Source: an uncultured Poribacteria bacterium (GTDB lineage: Bacteria > Poribacteria > WGA-4E > WGA-3G). From it: DNA of 64,000 nt. Below are positions 24,767 through 33,458 of this stretch, piece after piece. Within the stretch, counting starts at the first letter, position 1. Each line of letters starts with the position of its first letter. The stretch spans positions 2,336,481-2,400,480 of the forward strand of contig OY282383.1 of NCBI GenBank assembly GCA_958295855.1, given 5' to 3'. Made by a program: the position numbers and the translations under genes. Under the pieces are notes generated by a model. The model did not search any database. It worked only from the letters and a program-made list of their open reading frames with translations, and was not told the DNA's origin.

Positions 24767-24998
24767 CGATTGCCAAGGAAGCGGCCGCGAGCATCTTCAA
24801 GTGGAGGGGAATTCTGCCGTGTCTCCTCCTCAGAAAATCGTGAGGGCTTCGGTGCCATTCCTTTCCAAGGGATGCCTCGGTTTACTTGACGATGTGGAAT
24901 TTCTCCAAGAGTTCCACCTTTTCGCGCAGGATCTTCATCTCTTCCATTCGGAATCGGCATGTAGGCGCGAGCTCCAGTTTGAGAAAGGAAAAGTTAAC

Positions 24999-25826
24999 AT
25001 GGAAATAACTGTTCAATCCGAAGAATTGGCATCCGAAAAACTCTCGGAGGCACACGTCACGCAAGCTGTCAAAGCCATCCGCGTTGATGGCTATGTGATT
25101 TTAGAAAATGTCATTAACCATGAACACCTGGACATCCTCCGTGAACGAATGGACGCTGATTCGCAAATCCTGATTAAAGCGGGGAAATGGGGTGGTGCAG
25201 GGCAGCTCAAGGGGCATCTCCAGCAAGGCCCTCCGCCGTTTGCACCCTATATCTTCAGGGACATCGTTGCGAACCCTTACGTTATACAAGTGACAAAGGC
25301 ACTGCTCGGTCCCGGGCTCTACAATAATTTCTATAATGGGAACACGAACTGCCCCGGTAGCACAACCCAACCGCTCCATAGAGATGGAGCTCACCTCTGG
25401 CCAGATCAGGAAGTAGCGCATCCGACAGCAGAAGTGGTCGTCAATATCTCCCCTCAGGACACAATGGAGGAGAATGGCAGTGTAGAACTCTGGCCCGGCT
25501 CGCATCTGGATGTCAGCGGACGACAGATAGATGAAGCACATGAGGAAGCACGCCGTAAAATCGCCCCACCCATCCGTGGCACCGCGAAGAAAGGGAGCGC
25601 ACTCATCCGCGACCTACGATTGTGGCACCGAGGCGTGCCCAACCCCTCCGATGAAACACGCCACATGATAGCGATGATTCACCGTGTCCGTTGGCTCCGC
25701 TCCAATCGCCGGTTGAAGTACAGAACCGGCTGCGAAGCCGCTTTTGAAAATAGTGAGCTCGACCACAATGCTGAGTTTATTGATGAAATGAAAAAAAATG
25801 ACTATCTCTTCAATCCGAAATTTTAA
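24999..25826 (+). CDS. Phytanoyl-CoA dioxygenase (PhyH) family protein
   Basis: 275 residues. Fe(II)/2-oxoglutarate dioxygenase with H-x-D in LHRDGAHLW near residue 126, the distal histidine in LRLWHRGVPNPSDETRHM near 208, and the following 2-oxoglutarate arginine. The ATG at 24999 follows AAAGGA; the open frame upstream to 24753 overlaps the end of aspartate kinase and has no family similarity. The substrate is unknown. Another oxygenase follows at 25921. Confidence 0.88.
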   Translation: MEITVQSEELASEKLSEAHVTQAVKAIRVDGYVILENVINHEHLDILRERMDADSQILIKAGKWGGAGQLKGHLQQGPPPFAPYIFRDIVANPYVIQVTKALLGPGLYNNFYNGNTNCPGSTTQPLHRDGAHLWPDQEVAHPTAEVVVNISPQDTMEENGSVELWPGSHLDVSGRQIDEAHEEARRKIAPPIRGTAKKGSALIRDLRLWHRGVPNPSDETRHMIAMIHRVRWLRSNRRLKYRTGCEAAFENSELDHNAEFIDEMKKNDYLFNPKF

Positions 25827-25828
25827 TT

Positions 25829-25860
25829 GTATTTGCCTCTGCTTTGCAGGGGTAATATCC
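25829..25860. repeat. GGTAT palindrome, diverged
   Basis: GTATTTG-CCTCTGC-tt-TGCAGGGG-ta-ATATCC just after the PhyH stop codon. One inner-arm mismatch. A TGTAGGGGCGGGG repeat fragment follows at about 25869. Confidence 0.7.
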
Positions 25861-25920
25861 TTAAGTGTGTAGGGGCGGGGTTTCCATAGTCCCCGCATGG
25901 ATTTCAGAACGGAGGTTACC

Positions 25921-26757
25921 ATGCACGCCCAAAACAACTGGCTCCCCGCAGAGCCTGAGCTCGAGACGGTTTGTAAAACCTACAGCGACCCGATTTACGC
26001 GCTCTCACAAGCGGAAGTGCCTGCCATCATTCTGCGAGGGGCCTATTCATCCGCACAATGCCAAGGCCTTATCAACCGATTCACCACTATGGGCTTAATG
26101 CGCGATGAAGCGGACATGAACTCCGCTGACAAACGTACCCGTATCGACATCGGCACTAGCCTCGGCAATCGGGGCAGCGATAAAGCAAAATTTTTGGCAC
26201 ATGCCGAAACGACACATCACCTCTTCAAATTTCTATTTGATGGATTCGATAACCCTGTCAACCTCATCTACGATTCGCTCGCCGCGCTTGCACCGGGGAA
26301 AGAGGTGAAAGTCGCACGCGAACCCGATGGTGCGCGCTACGGGCCCGCCATTTTCCGAGTCCATTACGAAACGCATAGCTACAAGCCGCACATCGATCAC
26401 GTCAAATACCGAGAGCAGCGCACCGATTACGCTGTTTACCGTTTTGAGCATCAGTTTGCAGGGGTGTTGTGTGTCCAAAACGCAGACGAAACCGGAAAGG
26501 GCACGCAGGCGATTCTGCACCGGTGCCTCTGGTCGGAGGACATTCAACCGCATATTGCGGAGGAAACGTTTGACAGATACGCTGCTGAAAACGAAATAGA
26601 GAACTATCAGGTTAATCTGCAGCAGGGTGACCTCTACTTTTTCAACACGCGGTGTATCCACGAGGTGCCACCCGTGCAAGGCACGCGCGCCCGAATTGTC
26701 TTGGCAGTTTTTATCGGCTATTCCCCTGACGATGACGAGGTGTTCGTCTGGTCATAG
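25921..26757 (+). CDS. 2OG-Fe(II) oxygenase family protein
   Basis: 278 residues starting at the ATG 6 bases after GGAGG. Iron ligands: H-x-D in YKPHIDHVKYRE near residue 161 and a distal histidine in FNTRCIHEVPP near 250, followed by the arginine in GTRARIVLAVF. The N-terminal AIILRGAYSSAQCQGLI matches the opening helix of 2OG-Fe(II) oxygenases that begin with a ligand-binding helix, distinct from PhyH. The substrate is unknown. It is the second of two adjacent oxygenase genes. Confidence 0.78.
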   Translation: MHAQNNWLPAEPELETVCKTYSDPIYALSQAEVPAIILRGAYSSAQCQGLINRFTTMGLMRDEADMNSADKRTRIDIGTSLGNRGSDKAKFLAHAETTHHLFKFLFDGFDNPVNLIYDSLAALAPGKEVKVAREPDGARYGPAIFRVHYETHSYKPHIDHVKYREQRTDYAVYRFEHQFAGVLCVQNADETGKGTQAILHRCLWSEDIQPHIAEETFDRYAAENEIENYQVNLQQGDLYFFNTRCIHEVPPVQGTRARIVLAVFIGYSPDDDEVFVWS

Positions 26758-27400
26758 GATTATCTTTTTCCTCGCTTCTGTAAGGGTGGGCACAAAGGCG
26801 GGTAGGCACAAGGCACTACCCCTACATCTTGTCGCTCGCTCTTCTCTCCACTATGGGCAATTCTCCGTGCCTTCTCCTGTGTTTGACACCGTATTGTGGC
26901 ATCTTCCCTCCTCACGGCCCGGGCTTTAGCTGGGGCACTTTGCTATTACAAAAACTGAAAACGAAATGTCCTGTCTGCTGTCGTTTGGGAATGCCCCATA
27001 TCGGACATCGCAAAACAAGATTGCACGTCTTTGTGCAGGTTGTGGCATTTACCTCTGCGTATTCCCGCCCGCCCTGTCTCCCTTAGCGTTCAAATTATGA
27101 ACAGTGACGGGAAAGGATGGCGGGTACAAAGGCAGGTAGGCACAAGGCACTACCCCTACACAAGAGGGGCAGTGTCCCAGTGTCAGCTCCGATTCACAAT
27201 TGGCATCATATTTGCTATATTATTCATTAACGTTAGCAAGAAACTGGTTTTCCGATGGAAAACGGAATGCACGTCGCAAATGTAAGAAATAAAAAAGTTG
27301 CTTGCTTTTCACGCGCAACTTGGGCGTTTACGCCGCAGAAAGGATGGCAGGCACAAGGCACTGCCGCTACATCTGCCTTATCAAACAGGGGGTGGCACTC
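26758..27400. other. Long non-coding region with GGTAGGCACAAGGC repeats
   Basis: About 640 bases. It holds three copies of GGCAGGTAGGCACAAGGCACT-like sequence (about 26798, 27134 and 27343) that belong to the GTAGGGGCAGTGCC family in opposite orientation, plus a TGTAAGAAAT unit at 27280-27326. The stretch 26850-27090 is unusually pyrimidine- and cysteine-codon-rich in one frame but resembles no known protein. The frame of the WD40 gene is open upstream to 27302, through repeat sequence. Confidence 0.5.
27280..27326. repeat. TGTAAGAAATAAAAAAGTTG repeat
   Basis: TGTAAGAAATAAAAAAGTTG, then CTTGCTTTTCACGCGCAACTTGGG, with internal pairing of AAGTTG and CAACTT. Copies at 15434, 16381 (inverted), 22759 and 57618. 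Confidence 0.7.
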
Positions 27401-30007
27401 ATGAAAACATTGCAGTTTTTGATTTTAATCCTACTGACAGTTCACACCGTTGTTCTTCCACGCACCATTGCCGAAGACTCCATGCAATGGCATTTACCCG
27501 AAGGAGCCAAAGCACGCTTGGGCAAGGGCAGTATAAGTGATATAACATATTCCCCTGATGGAAACTACCTCGCCGTGGGCGGTTCCATCGGAATTTGGTT
27601 CTACGATGCGCGCAGCCTCAAAGAACTTGACCTGTTCACTGGGCATACAGAGAGCGTCACAAGCATAGCGTTTTGTCCAGACAGTCGCACCCTTGCAAGT
27701 AGTAGTTATGACGAGACGGTACGGCTATGGGATGTTACCACTGGCGCGCACAAAGCCACCCTCACCGGGCATACGGACTGGGTTAGCAGCATTGCCTTCA
27801 GCCCAGACGGCAGGACGCTTGCAGGCGGGGGTTTGGATAAGACGGTACATTTCTGGGATGCGGCCAGTGGTGAACACAAGATGTCTCTCGTTGGGCATAC
27901 CCGCTCTATCACTACAGTTGCTTTTAGTCCCGATGGGAGTAGACTCGCGAGTGGGGGTTGGGACAACACTGTGCGAATGTGGGACGTTGCCACCGGAAAA
28001 CAGACAGCTACCCTCACAGAGCATACCTTCTTCGGTGAAGGCACCTCTGGCATTTCTGATGTAGCTTTCAGTTCCGATGGGCAGACATTCGTGAGTGCCG
28101 CTTTCAACGAAGAAACCGTGCATTGCTGGGATGCTGTCACTGGGCAGCACAAGGGCATTCTTCCTACGGGTAAGATTTCAAGCCTTGCCTTTAGGGATAG
28201 TAAGTGCCTTGCCACTGGCGGATGGCACGAGTTGCATCTATGGGATGTTGTTAGCCGTACGCACAAAGCCGCGCTCACGGGGCATAAGAGGGATGTCTCA
28301 AGTTTGGCGTTTAGTCCGGATGGTAGCACGCTCGCCAGTGGTGGATGGCACGAATTGCATCTGTGGGATAGTATGAGTGGGGCACACAAGGCAGCGATTA
28401 CCGGGCATCAGTCCAGTGTACGGAGTATTGCCTTCAGTCCAGATGGGCGCACCTTCGCGAATACAAGTTGGTACACTGTGCTTATGTGGGATACTGCACG
28501 CGCAATGAATGGTTTATGGTATGAAACCCCTGCAAAGCAGGGGATTCTACCATTCCCGACTACAAACAAAGAACCTAAAAGGGTGCTCATTGCGGATAGG
28601 TGGGAAGATATTGATAGGATTGCCTTCAGTCCCGATAGCAGAACGCTCGCAGGTACGAGTGGTTTACGGATACTTTTGTGGGATGTTGCGAGTGGACATC
28701 AGAAAGCACGCGTCCACGTCTCTGGAAGTCTAAGCGGGCATTCTCCAGTCGCCTTCAGTCCGGATGGGCGCCTGCTTGCAAATGGAACTGCAGACAAAAC
28801 AATACGGATGTGGTATGCTGGGCGCACACACAAAGCCACCCTCACAGGGCATACAGGCTGGGTTAAGAGCGTTGCCTTCAGTCCCGATAGCCGCACCCTC
28901 GCAAGCGCGAGTGACGACGACACGGTGCGGCTATGGGATGTTGACAGTGATTCGCACAGGGCTACCCTCACAGGGCATACAGACTCGGTGCAGAGTGTTG
29001 CCTTCAGTGCTGATGGTAAGATACTTGCCAGTGGAAGTCGAGACACCACGGTACGGTTATGGGATGCTGTCAGTGGCGAGCATAAAACCACCCTCACCGG
29101 ACATCAAGGCAGCGTCAATAGTGTTGCCTTCAGTCCCGATGGCACCACCCTCGCAAGTGGTGGTGGCGGCGGTCGCGTGCTGTTGTGGGATGTTGCCAGT
29201 GGTTATGGACATCAATCACCGCTCACAGGGCATACCGCCTCGGTGTCGGCGGTTGCGTTCAGTCCTGATGGCATTACCCTCGCAAGTGGAAGCTCGGATG
29301 GCACAGTGATACTGTGGGATTTCACGCAGGTAACAGACCCTGGGGCTGAAACGCGGCAGCTAGCTGAAGATGTAAATCGAGATGGGGTGGTGAATCTCCA
29401 AGATTTGAGGCTTGTTGCCGCGCACTTCGGGATGTCCGGTGCAAATGATGCAGACATCAACGCGGACGGTATTGTCAACATCGTCGATCTCGTTTTGGTT
29501 GCTGGAGCACTCGGCACCGGAGATAGCGCGCCTGCTGCACATTCGCGGTTGGTAGAATCCCCTGCGAGCAGGGGTTTCATACCAAACATAGAAATGCTCA
29601 CTGCGGCAGAGGTGCAACTGTGGTTAATGCACGCGCAGGAAGTTGACAACACAACGCTTGCCTTCCAGAGAGGCATCGCTGTTCTCCAACAACTCTTAAC
29701 CGTGCTAACCCCGGAACACACAACACTTCTACCCAACTATCCAAACCCCTTCAACCCGGAGACATGGATACCCTATCAGTTAGCAACCCCTGCAGATGTG
29801 ACATTGCGTATCTATGCTGCGAGTGGCGTATTAGTTCGCACCCTGGTACTCGGATATCAACCTGCAGGCATCTACCAGAGCCGAGGTCGTGCGGCGTATT
29901 GGGATGGGAAAAATGAGCTTGGCGAACCAGTTGCAAGCGGAGTCTATTTTTACACATTGGCTGCAGGAAAGTTCACGATGACCCGGAGAATGGTCATACG
30001 CAAATAA
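27401..30007 (+). CDS. WD40-repeat surface protein with dockerin and C-terminal sorting tail
   Basis: 868 residues. Signal peptide (FLILILLTVHTVVLP), then about a dozen WD40 blades (units like LTGHTDWVSSIAFSPDGRTL), then a dockerin-type calcium-binding pair (DVNRDGVVNLQDLRLVAAHF and DINADGIVNIVDLVLVAGAL). The C-terminal module starts LPNYPNPFNPETWIPYQL and ends GVYFYTLAAGKFTMTRRMVI, like type IX secretion or FlgD-type sorting tails. Two GGTAT palindromes are translated in frame, at about residues 373-384 (YETPAKQGI) and 717-728 (VESPASRGFIP). It is probably exported and anchored. A paralogue follows at 30096. Start chosen at ATG 27401, 30 codons inside the longest frame. Confidence 0.9.
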   Translation: MKTLQFLILILLTVHTVVLPRTIAEDSMQWHLPEGAKARLGKGSISDITYSPDGNYLAVGGSIGIWFYDARSLKELDLFTGHTESVTSIAFCPDSRTLASSSYDETVRLWDVTTGAHKATLTGHTDWVSSIAFSPDGRTLAGGGLDKTVHFWDAASGEHKMSLVGHTRSITTVAFSPDGSRLASGGWDNTVRMWDVATGKQTATLTEHTFFGEGTSGISDVAFSSDGQTFVSAAFNEETVHCWDAVTGQHKGILPTGKISSLAFRDSKCLATGGWHELHLWDVVSRTHKAALTGHKRDVSSLAFSPDGSTLASGGWHELHLWDSMSGAHKAAITGHQSSVRSIAFSPDGRTFANTSWYTVLMWDTARAMNGLWYETPAKQGILPFPTTNKEPKRVLIADRWEDIDRIAFSPDSRTLAGTSGLRILLWDVASGHQKARVHVSGSLSGHSPVAFSPDGRLLANGTADKTIRMWYAGRTHKATLTGHTGWVKSVAFSPDSRTLASASDDDTVRLWDVDSDSHRATLTGHTDSVQSVAFSADGKILASGSRDTTVRLWDAVSGEHKTTLTGHQGSVNSVAFSPDGTTLASGGGGGRVLLWDVASGYGHQSPLTGHTASVSAVAFSPDGITLASGSSDGTVILWDFTQVTDPGAETRQLAEDVNRDGVVNLQDLRLVAAHFGMSGANDADINADGIVNIVDLVLVAGALGTGDSAPAAHSRLVESPASRGFIPNIEMLTAAEVQLWLMHAQEVDNTTLAFQRGIAVLQQLLTVLTPEHTTLLPNYPNPFNPETWIPYQLATPADVTLRIYAASGVLVRTLVLGYQPAGIYQSRGRAAYWDGKNELGEPVASGVYFYTLAAGKFTMTRRMVIRK
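28518..28551. repeat. GGTAT palindrome inside a WD40 gene
   Basis: GGTAT-gaaa-CCCCTGC-aa-AGCAGGGG-attct-ACC read in frame as WYETPAKQGILP between WD40 blades. The paralogue at 30096 has no copy at the equivalent place. Confidence 0.85.
29551..29583. repeat. GGTAG palindrome inside a WD40 gene
   Basis: GGTAGAAT-CCCCTGC-ga-GCAGGGG-tttcATACC is close to the reverse complement of 28518-28551. It is read as VESPASRGFIP in the linker between dockerin and C-terminal sorting module. Confidence 0.85.
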
Positions 30008-30031
30008 ACTTTCCTGCCTCTTTCCGTAATT

Positions 30032-30060
30032 GGTATATTTCCCCTTAAGGGGCTAATACC
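30032..30060. repeat. Short GGTAT palindrome
   Basis: GGTAT-att-tCCCCTTAAGGGG-cta-ATACC, a shortened form in the 88-base gap between the two WD40 genes. Confidence 0.75.
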
Positions 30061-30095
30061 ATTTGTGAGAAATCGGATTACAAGGAGACGCACCG

Positions 30096-32699
30096 ATGAA
30101 AACGATGCAATTTTCGACTTTAACCCTACTTCTCATTTCAATCATATTTGCAGGGCATCTTTCCGCCCAAGATTACACACAATGGCATTTACCCCAAGGA
30201 GCGAAAGCGCGCATCGGGAAAGGCCGGATATCTGGCAATATCGCCTTTTCGCCCGATAACACCCGGCTCGCCGTTGCGACTTCTATCGGGATTTGGATGT
30301 ACGATTCACACACGCGTGAAGAACTGAATTTGCTCACGTTAAGCACCTTAACAGGAAATGTCAGGAGTCTTGCCTTCAGTCCCGATGGGAGCACCCTTGC
30401 GAGTGGCAGGGACGAGACAGTGCGGCTATGGGACGTTGCCACTGGAAAACACAAAGCCACTCTCACCGGGCATACGGACTGGGTTCGCAGCATTGCATTC
30501 AGCCCTGACGGATGCACACTCGCCAGTGGGAGTGAAGACAAGACGGTACGGCTGTGGGATGTTACAAGTGGTTATGGACATCAATCAACACTATGGCATA
30601 CAAGTGAGGTTGAGGCACTCGCGTTCAGTCCTGATGGGCGCACACTCGCCAGTGCAGGTGACGAAATCGTGCGGCTGTGGGATGCAATCAGTGGTGAGCT
30701 CAAAGCTGCCCTCACGAGGGAGATTAATGATGAAAATACAGCCCGTGTCAATGCAGTCGCCTTCAGTCCTGACGGCAGCATTCTTGTGAGCGGGCATTGG
30801 GATGGCACCGTGTGTCTATGGGATGTTGCGAGTGGTTATGGACATCAATCAACACTCACCGGGCACCAAGGTAGTGTCCGAAGTGTTGCCTTCAGTGCTG
30901 ATGGCCGCACACTCGCCAGTGCAGGAGGATATAGAGACAACACCGTGTGCCTATGGGATGTTGCAACGGGCGCCTACAAAACTACGCTCACCGCACATAC
31001 AAACCCGGTCGGGAGCGTTGCTTTCAGTCCGGATGGCCACCTGCTTGCGAGCGCGAGTTCGGATGGCACAGTGCGGCTGTGGGATGCCGTGAGTCACCAT
31101 CCTAGAGCCACGCTCACAGGACATATCGTGGAGATTGAGAGTATTGCCTTCAGTCCGGACGGTAGCACACTTGCAAGTGGAGGATGGGACAAAAAAGTGC
31201 ATCTGTGGGATGTTGGCAGGGCTACACACAAGGCATCCCTCCTTGGACACACAAATGAGGTTACGTCAGTCGCCTTCAGTCCGGATGGGCAGACGCTCGC
31301 CAGTGCTGGGGGCTGGGATGACCGGACGGTGCGGCTGTGGCATAGCGACGTTATGCAACTTAAAGCAATACTTATTGGGCACACGCTGGGCATCATGCAT
31401 ATTGCCTTCAGCCCCGATAGTCGCCTTCTCGCAAGTGCGAGTGTTGACGAAAAGGTGTGCCTGTGGGATGCTGTTGGTGGCCATCATCAGGCCACGTTCC
31501 TTGGGCATACGGCTCTGGTTTCAAGTGTTGCTTTCAGTCCGGATGGGCGCACACTCGCAAGCAGCAGTAAAACAGGGATACGTCTTTGGGATACTGTCAG
31601 TAGGCAGCACAACGCTACACTTCAAGGACCTGGGCAGAGTCTCGCCTTCAGTCCGGATGGGTATACACTTGCTGGTGGCGTTGGGCATGAGGTAAATCTG
31701 TGGGATGTTGGCAGTGGTGAGCTCAAAGCCACATTCGACGGACATACCGATAGTGTCCGAAGTGTAGCGTTCAGTCATGATGGGCGCACACTCGTCAGTG
31801 GTGGAGGATATGAGGACAACACCGTGCGGCTGTGGGATGTTGGCAGTGGTATGCTCAAAGCCACACTCACCGGGCATACCGGCGGAATCACGAGTGTTGT
31901 GTTCAGTCCTGATGGGCGCACACTTGCGACTGCAAGTGACGATGCCACGGTGCTCCTATGGGATTTTCCCTTGTCAACAGGAATTGGTAATAGCCCTGCA
32001 AAGCAGGGTAAATACCACCGCGGAATAGAATCGGCACGCCTCGCGGGGGATGTCAATCGCGATGGGGTAGTGAACCTCCAGGATTTGGTTTTTGTTGCTT
32101 CGTACTTCGGGACAGGTATCCGCCCTGCAAAGCAGGGTAAATACCTTTACACTGGGGAGCAAGCTGCAGATGTCAACGGCGAGGGAATTGTCGATATTAC
32201 CGATCTCGTCTTAGTTGCTGCTGTAGCCGTCACCACTATTGAAAATAGTGGTGAAACTTCCATAGAGATGCTCACCCCAACTGAAGTACAACAGTGGCTA
32301 ACCTCCGCACTGGAAGTTACAAGGACAGACCTTGTCTTCCAGAGAGGGATTGCTGGCCTTGCACGCCTCTTAGCAGAGTTAACACCGAAAGAGACAGCAC
32401 TCCTGCCAAACTATCCCAATCCGTTCAACCCAGAGACGTGGATACCTTATCAGTTGGCAGAGCCTGCGGAAGTTACCTTGCGTATTTATACAGTTGGTGG
32501 TGCCTTGATTCGCACCTTATCCGTCGGACACCGGCCAGCAGGTACCTACAAGCATCCGCAGGATGCCATCTATTGGGATGGGAAAAATGAGATAGGCGAA
32601 TCCGTTGCGAGCGGTGTCTATTTCTATACACTGTCTACTGGGAATTTCACAAGTAGCCAGATGAACTGCTCAACCCGAAAGATGTTGATGAGGAAGTAG
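30096..32699 (+). CDS. WD40-repeat surface protein with dockerin and C-terminal sorting tail (paralogue)
   Basis: 867 residues with the same plan as the gene at 27401: signal peptide (TLTLLLISIIFAGHLSA), the shared motif QWHLPQGAKARIGKG, about thirteen WD40 blades, a split dockerin (DVNRDGVVNLQDLVFVASYF and DVNGEGIVDITDLVLVAA) and the sorting module (LPNYPNPFNPETWIPYQLAE). GGTAT palindromes are translated at about residues 630-641 (between WD40 and dockerin) and 673-684 (between the two dockerin loops). A second palindrome type is translated near residue 712. A direct tandem duplication with the preceding gene, now diverged. The start follows AAGGAG. Confidence 0.9.
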   Translation: MKTMQFSTLTLLLISIIFAGHLSAQDYTQWHLPQGAKARIGKGRISGNIAFSPDNTRLAVATSIGIWMYDSHTREELNLLTLSTLTGNVRSLAFSPDGSTLASGRDETVRLWDVATGKHKATLTGHTDWVRSIAFSPDGCTLASGSEDKTVRLWDVTSGYGHQSTLWHTSEVEALAFSPDGRTLASAGDEIVRLWDAISGELKAALTREINDENTARVNAVAFSPDGSILVSGHWDGTVCLWDVASGYGHQSTLTGHQGSVRSVAFSADGRTLASAGGYRDNTVCLWDVATGAYKTTLTAHTNPVGSVAFSPDGHLLASASSDGTVRLWDAVSHHPRATLTGHIVEIESIAFSPDGSTLASGGWDKKVHLWDVGRATHKASLLGHTNEVTSVAFSPDGQTLASAGGWDDRTVRLWHSDVMQLKAILIGHTLGIMHIAFSPDSRLLASASVDEKVCLWDAVGGHHQATFLGHTALVSSVAFSPDGRTLASSSKTGIRLWDTVSRQHNATLQGPGQSLAFSPDGYTLAGGVGHEVNLWDVGSGELKATFDGHTDSVRSVAFSHDGRTLVSGGGYEDNTVRLWDVGSGMLKATLTGHTGGITSVVFSPDGRTLATASDDATVLLWDFPLSTGIGNSPAKQGKYHRGIESARLAGDVNRDGVVNLQDLVFVASYFGTGIRPAKQGKYLYTGEQAADVNGEGIVDITDLVLVAAVAVTTIENSGETSIEMLTPTEVQQWLTSALEVTRTDLVFQRGIAGLARLLAELTPKETALLPNYPNPFNPETWIPYQLAEPAEVTLRIYTVGGALIRTLSVGHRPAGTYKHPQDAIYWDGKNEIGESVASGVYFYTLSTGNFTSSQMNCSTRKMLMRK
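31986..32016. repeat. GGTAA palindrome inside the second WD40 gene
   Basis: GGTAAT-ag-CCCTGC-aa-AGCAGGG-taa-ATACC, read as NSPAKQGKYH at the boundary between the last WD40 blade and the dockerin. Confidence 0.85.
32115..32145. repeat. GGTAT palindrome inside the second WD40 gene
   Basis: GGTAT-ccg-CCCTGC-aa-AGCAGGG-taa-ATACC, read as GIRPAKQGKYL in the loop between the two dockerin calcium-binding repeats. The paralogue lacks it at that place. Confidence 0.85.
32230..32256. repeat. TCACCACTATT palindrome inside the second WD40 gene
   Basis: TCACCACTATT-gaa-AATAGTGGTGA, a near-perfect palindrome read as TTIENSGE. The same arms occur at 54189-54214 in a non-coding region, so this is a separate element family. 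Confidence 0.7.
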
Positions 32700-32721
32700 C
32701 GCACATTGAAAGGAGACAGGC

Positions 32722-32840
32722 GCGCGGAAAGTGGACATGTCTGCTTTCCGCGCATCTGATGCGCGGCACCAAGGTAGGGAAATATCCCCGCCTTGCCCAT
32801 ATCCAAGTGGCGGAAAAGTGGACATGTCCATTTTCCCGCC
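32722..32840. repeat. GTGGACATGTC palindrome cluster
   Basis: Two hairpins share the loop GTGGACATGTC: GCGCGGAAAG-tggacatgtctg-CTTTCCGCGC (32722-32753, 10-bp stem) and GGCGGAAAA-gtggacatgtcca-TTTTCCCGCC (32809-32840). Between them is GGTAGGG-aaatatccccgcc-ttgcCCATATCC, a decayed GGTAT type. Together they replace the 3' end of the HAD gene. Confidence 0.7.
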
Positions 32841-33165
32841 ACCCGCAGTGCCAAGCCTATCGTCAAACTCCCAGGCAACCCGCTCGGCGACCAGGTATTG
32901 TAAAAACGCGGGATCCCCGTTGGATAGCACCACCAACTGATAGCGAGATTGCAGCCTCGCGAGTGCAGACAAAACCTCTGGAAAAGGGGAGAGGTGTTGC
33001 CAGCCGCGCATAAACGCCTCTACTGTATCAGGTGCAGCATCAATGCTGTTGTGTCTCAGCGTGTAGTGCAGCGCGCGGCGCACCGTCTCCAGATAGCCGC
33101 TATGCCCAAGCATCATAATTGTATCTTGATACTGCTCAATCCGCTGTCGGTATCGCCACTGCAAT

Positions 33166-33196
33166 GGTATTCGCCCTGCTTTGCAGGGTAAATACC
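33166..33196. repeat. GGTAT palindrome inside the HAD gene
   Basis: GGTATTCG-CCCTGC-tt-TGCAGGG-taa-ATACC. It is the core of the 44-base insertion that shifts the HAD reading frame. Confidence 0.9.
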
Positions 33197-33370
33197 TATC
33201 CAAAATTCATCTGGCGACACATCGGCACCGTGGGAAACCGTCAACGCTTCGGCAATAAACGGCGTAAGACTGCCACCTAAATCTAAAATTGTGCCGAACA
33301 GGTCAAAGGTTAGTGCTTTTGTCTGAACAAAATTCGCCATTATGGTGTCCTTAAAACAGTAGTAGGCAAA

Positions 33371-33457
33371 GGGATGTTGCCCAGCTTTGCTGGGAAGCAT
33401 CCCACAAGCCGTTGTGCCGTAGAAAGGTTTTTCCCCTGCTTTGCAGGGGTAATATCC
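33371..33457. repeat. Two palindromes between HAD and Gfo/Idh genes
   Basis: GGGATGTTG-CCCAGC-tt-TGCTGGG-aag-CATCCC (33371-33403), a variant with both arms changed in a compensating way, and AGGTTTTT-CCCCTGC-tt-TGCAGGGG-taatATCC (33425-33457). Confidence 0.8.
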
Positions 33458-33458
33458 T

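Larger units (their letters stand above)
32670..33340 (-). pseudogene. HAD-family hydrolase gene broken by a palindrome insertion
   Basis: From the ATG at 33340 (AAGGA upstream) the minus strand reads MANFVQTKALTFDLFGTILD with the HAD motif D-L-F-G-T, then VSPDEFW. A 44-base segment containing the GGTAT palindrome at 33166-33196 follows, flanked by TGG on both sides. After it the homologous sequence resumes in another frame (WRYRQRIEQYQD, then LVVLSNGDPAFLQYLV with motif II). 44 is not a multiple of three, so the frame is lost. The 3' part is also replaced after VAWEFDD by further palindromes (32722-32840), so motifs III and IV are gone. Nearest intact relatives would be type II haloacid dehalogenases. 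Confidence 0.82.

Noticed and set aside
24753..24998. Longer N-terminus for the PhyH protein at 24999
   Set aside because: The open frame extends into the end of aspartate kinase, has no Shine-Dalgarno sequence and no family similarity; ATG 24999 has AAAGGA.
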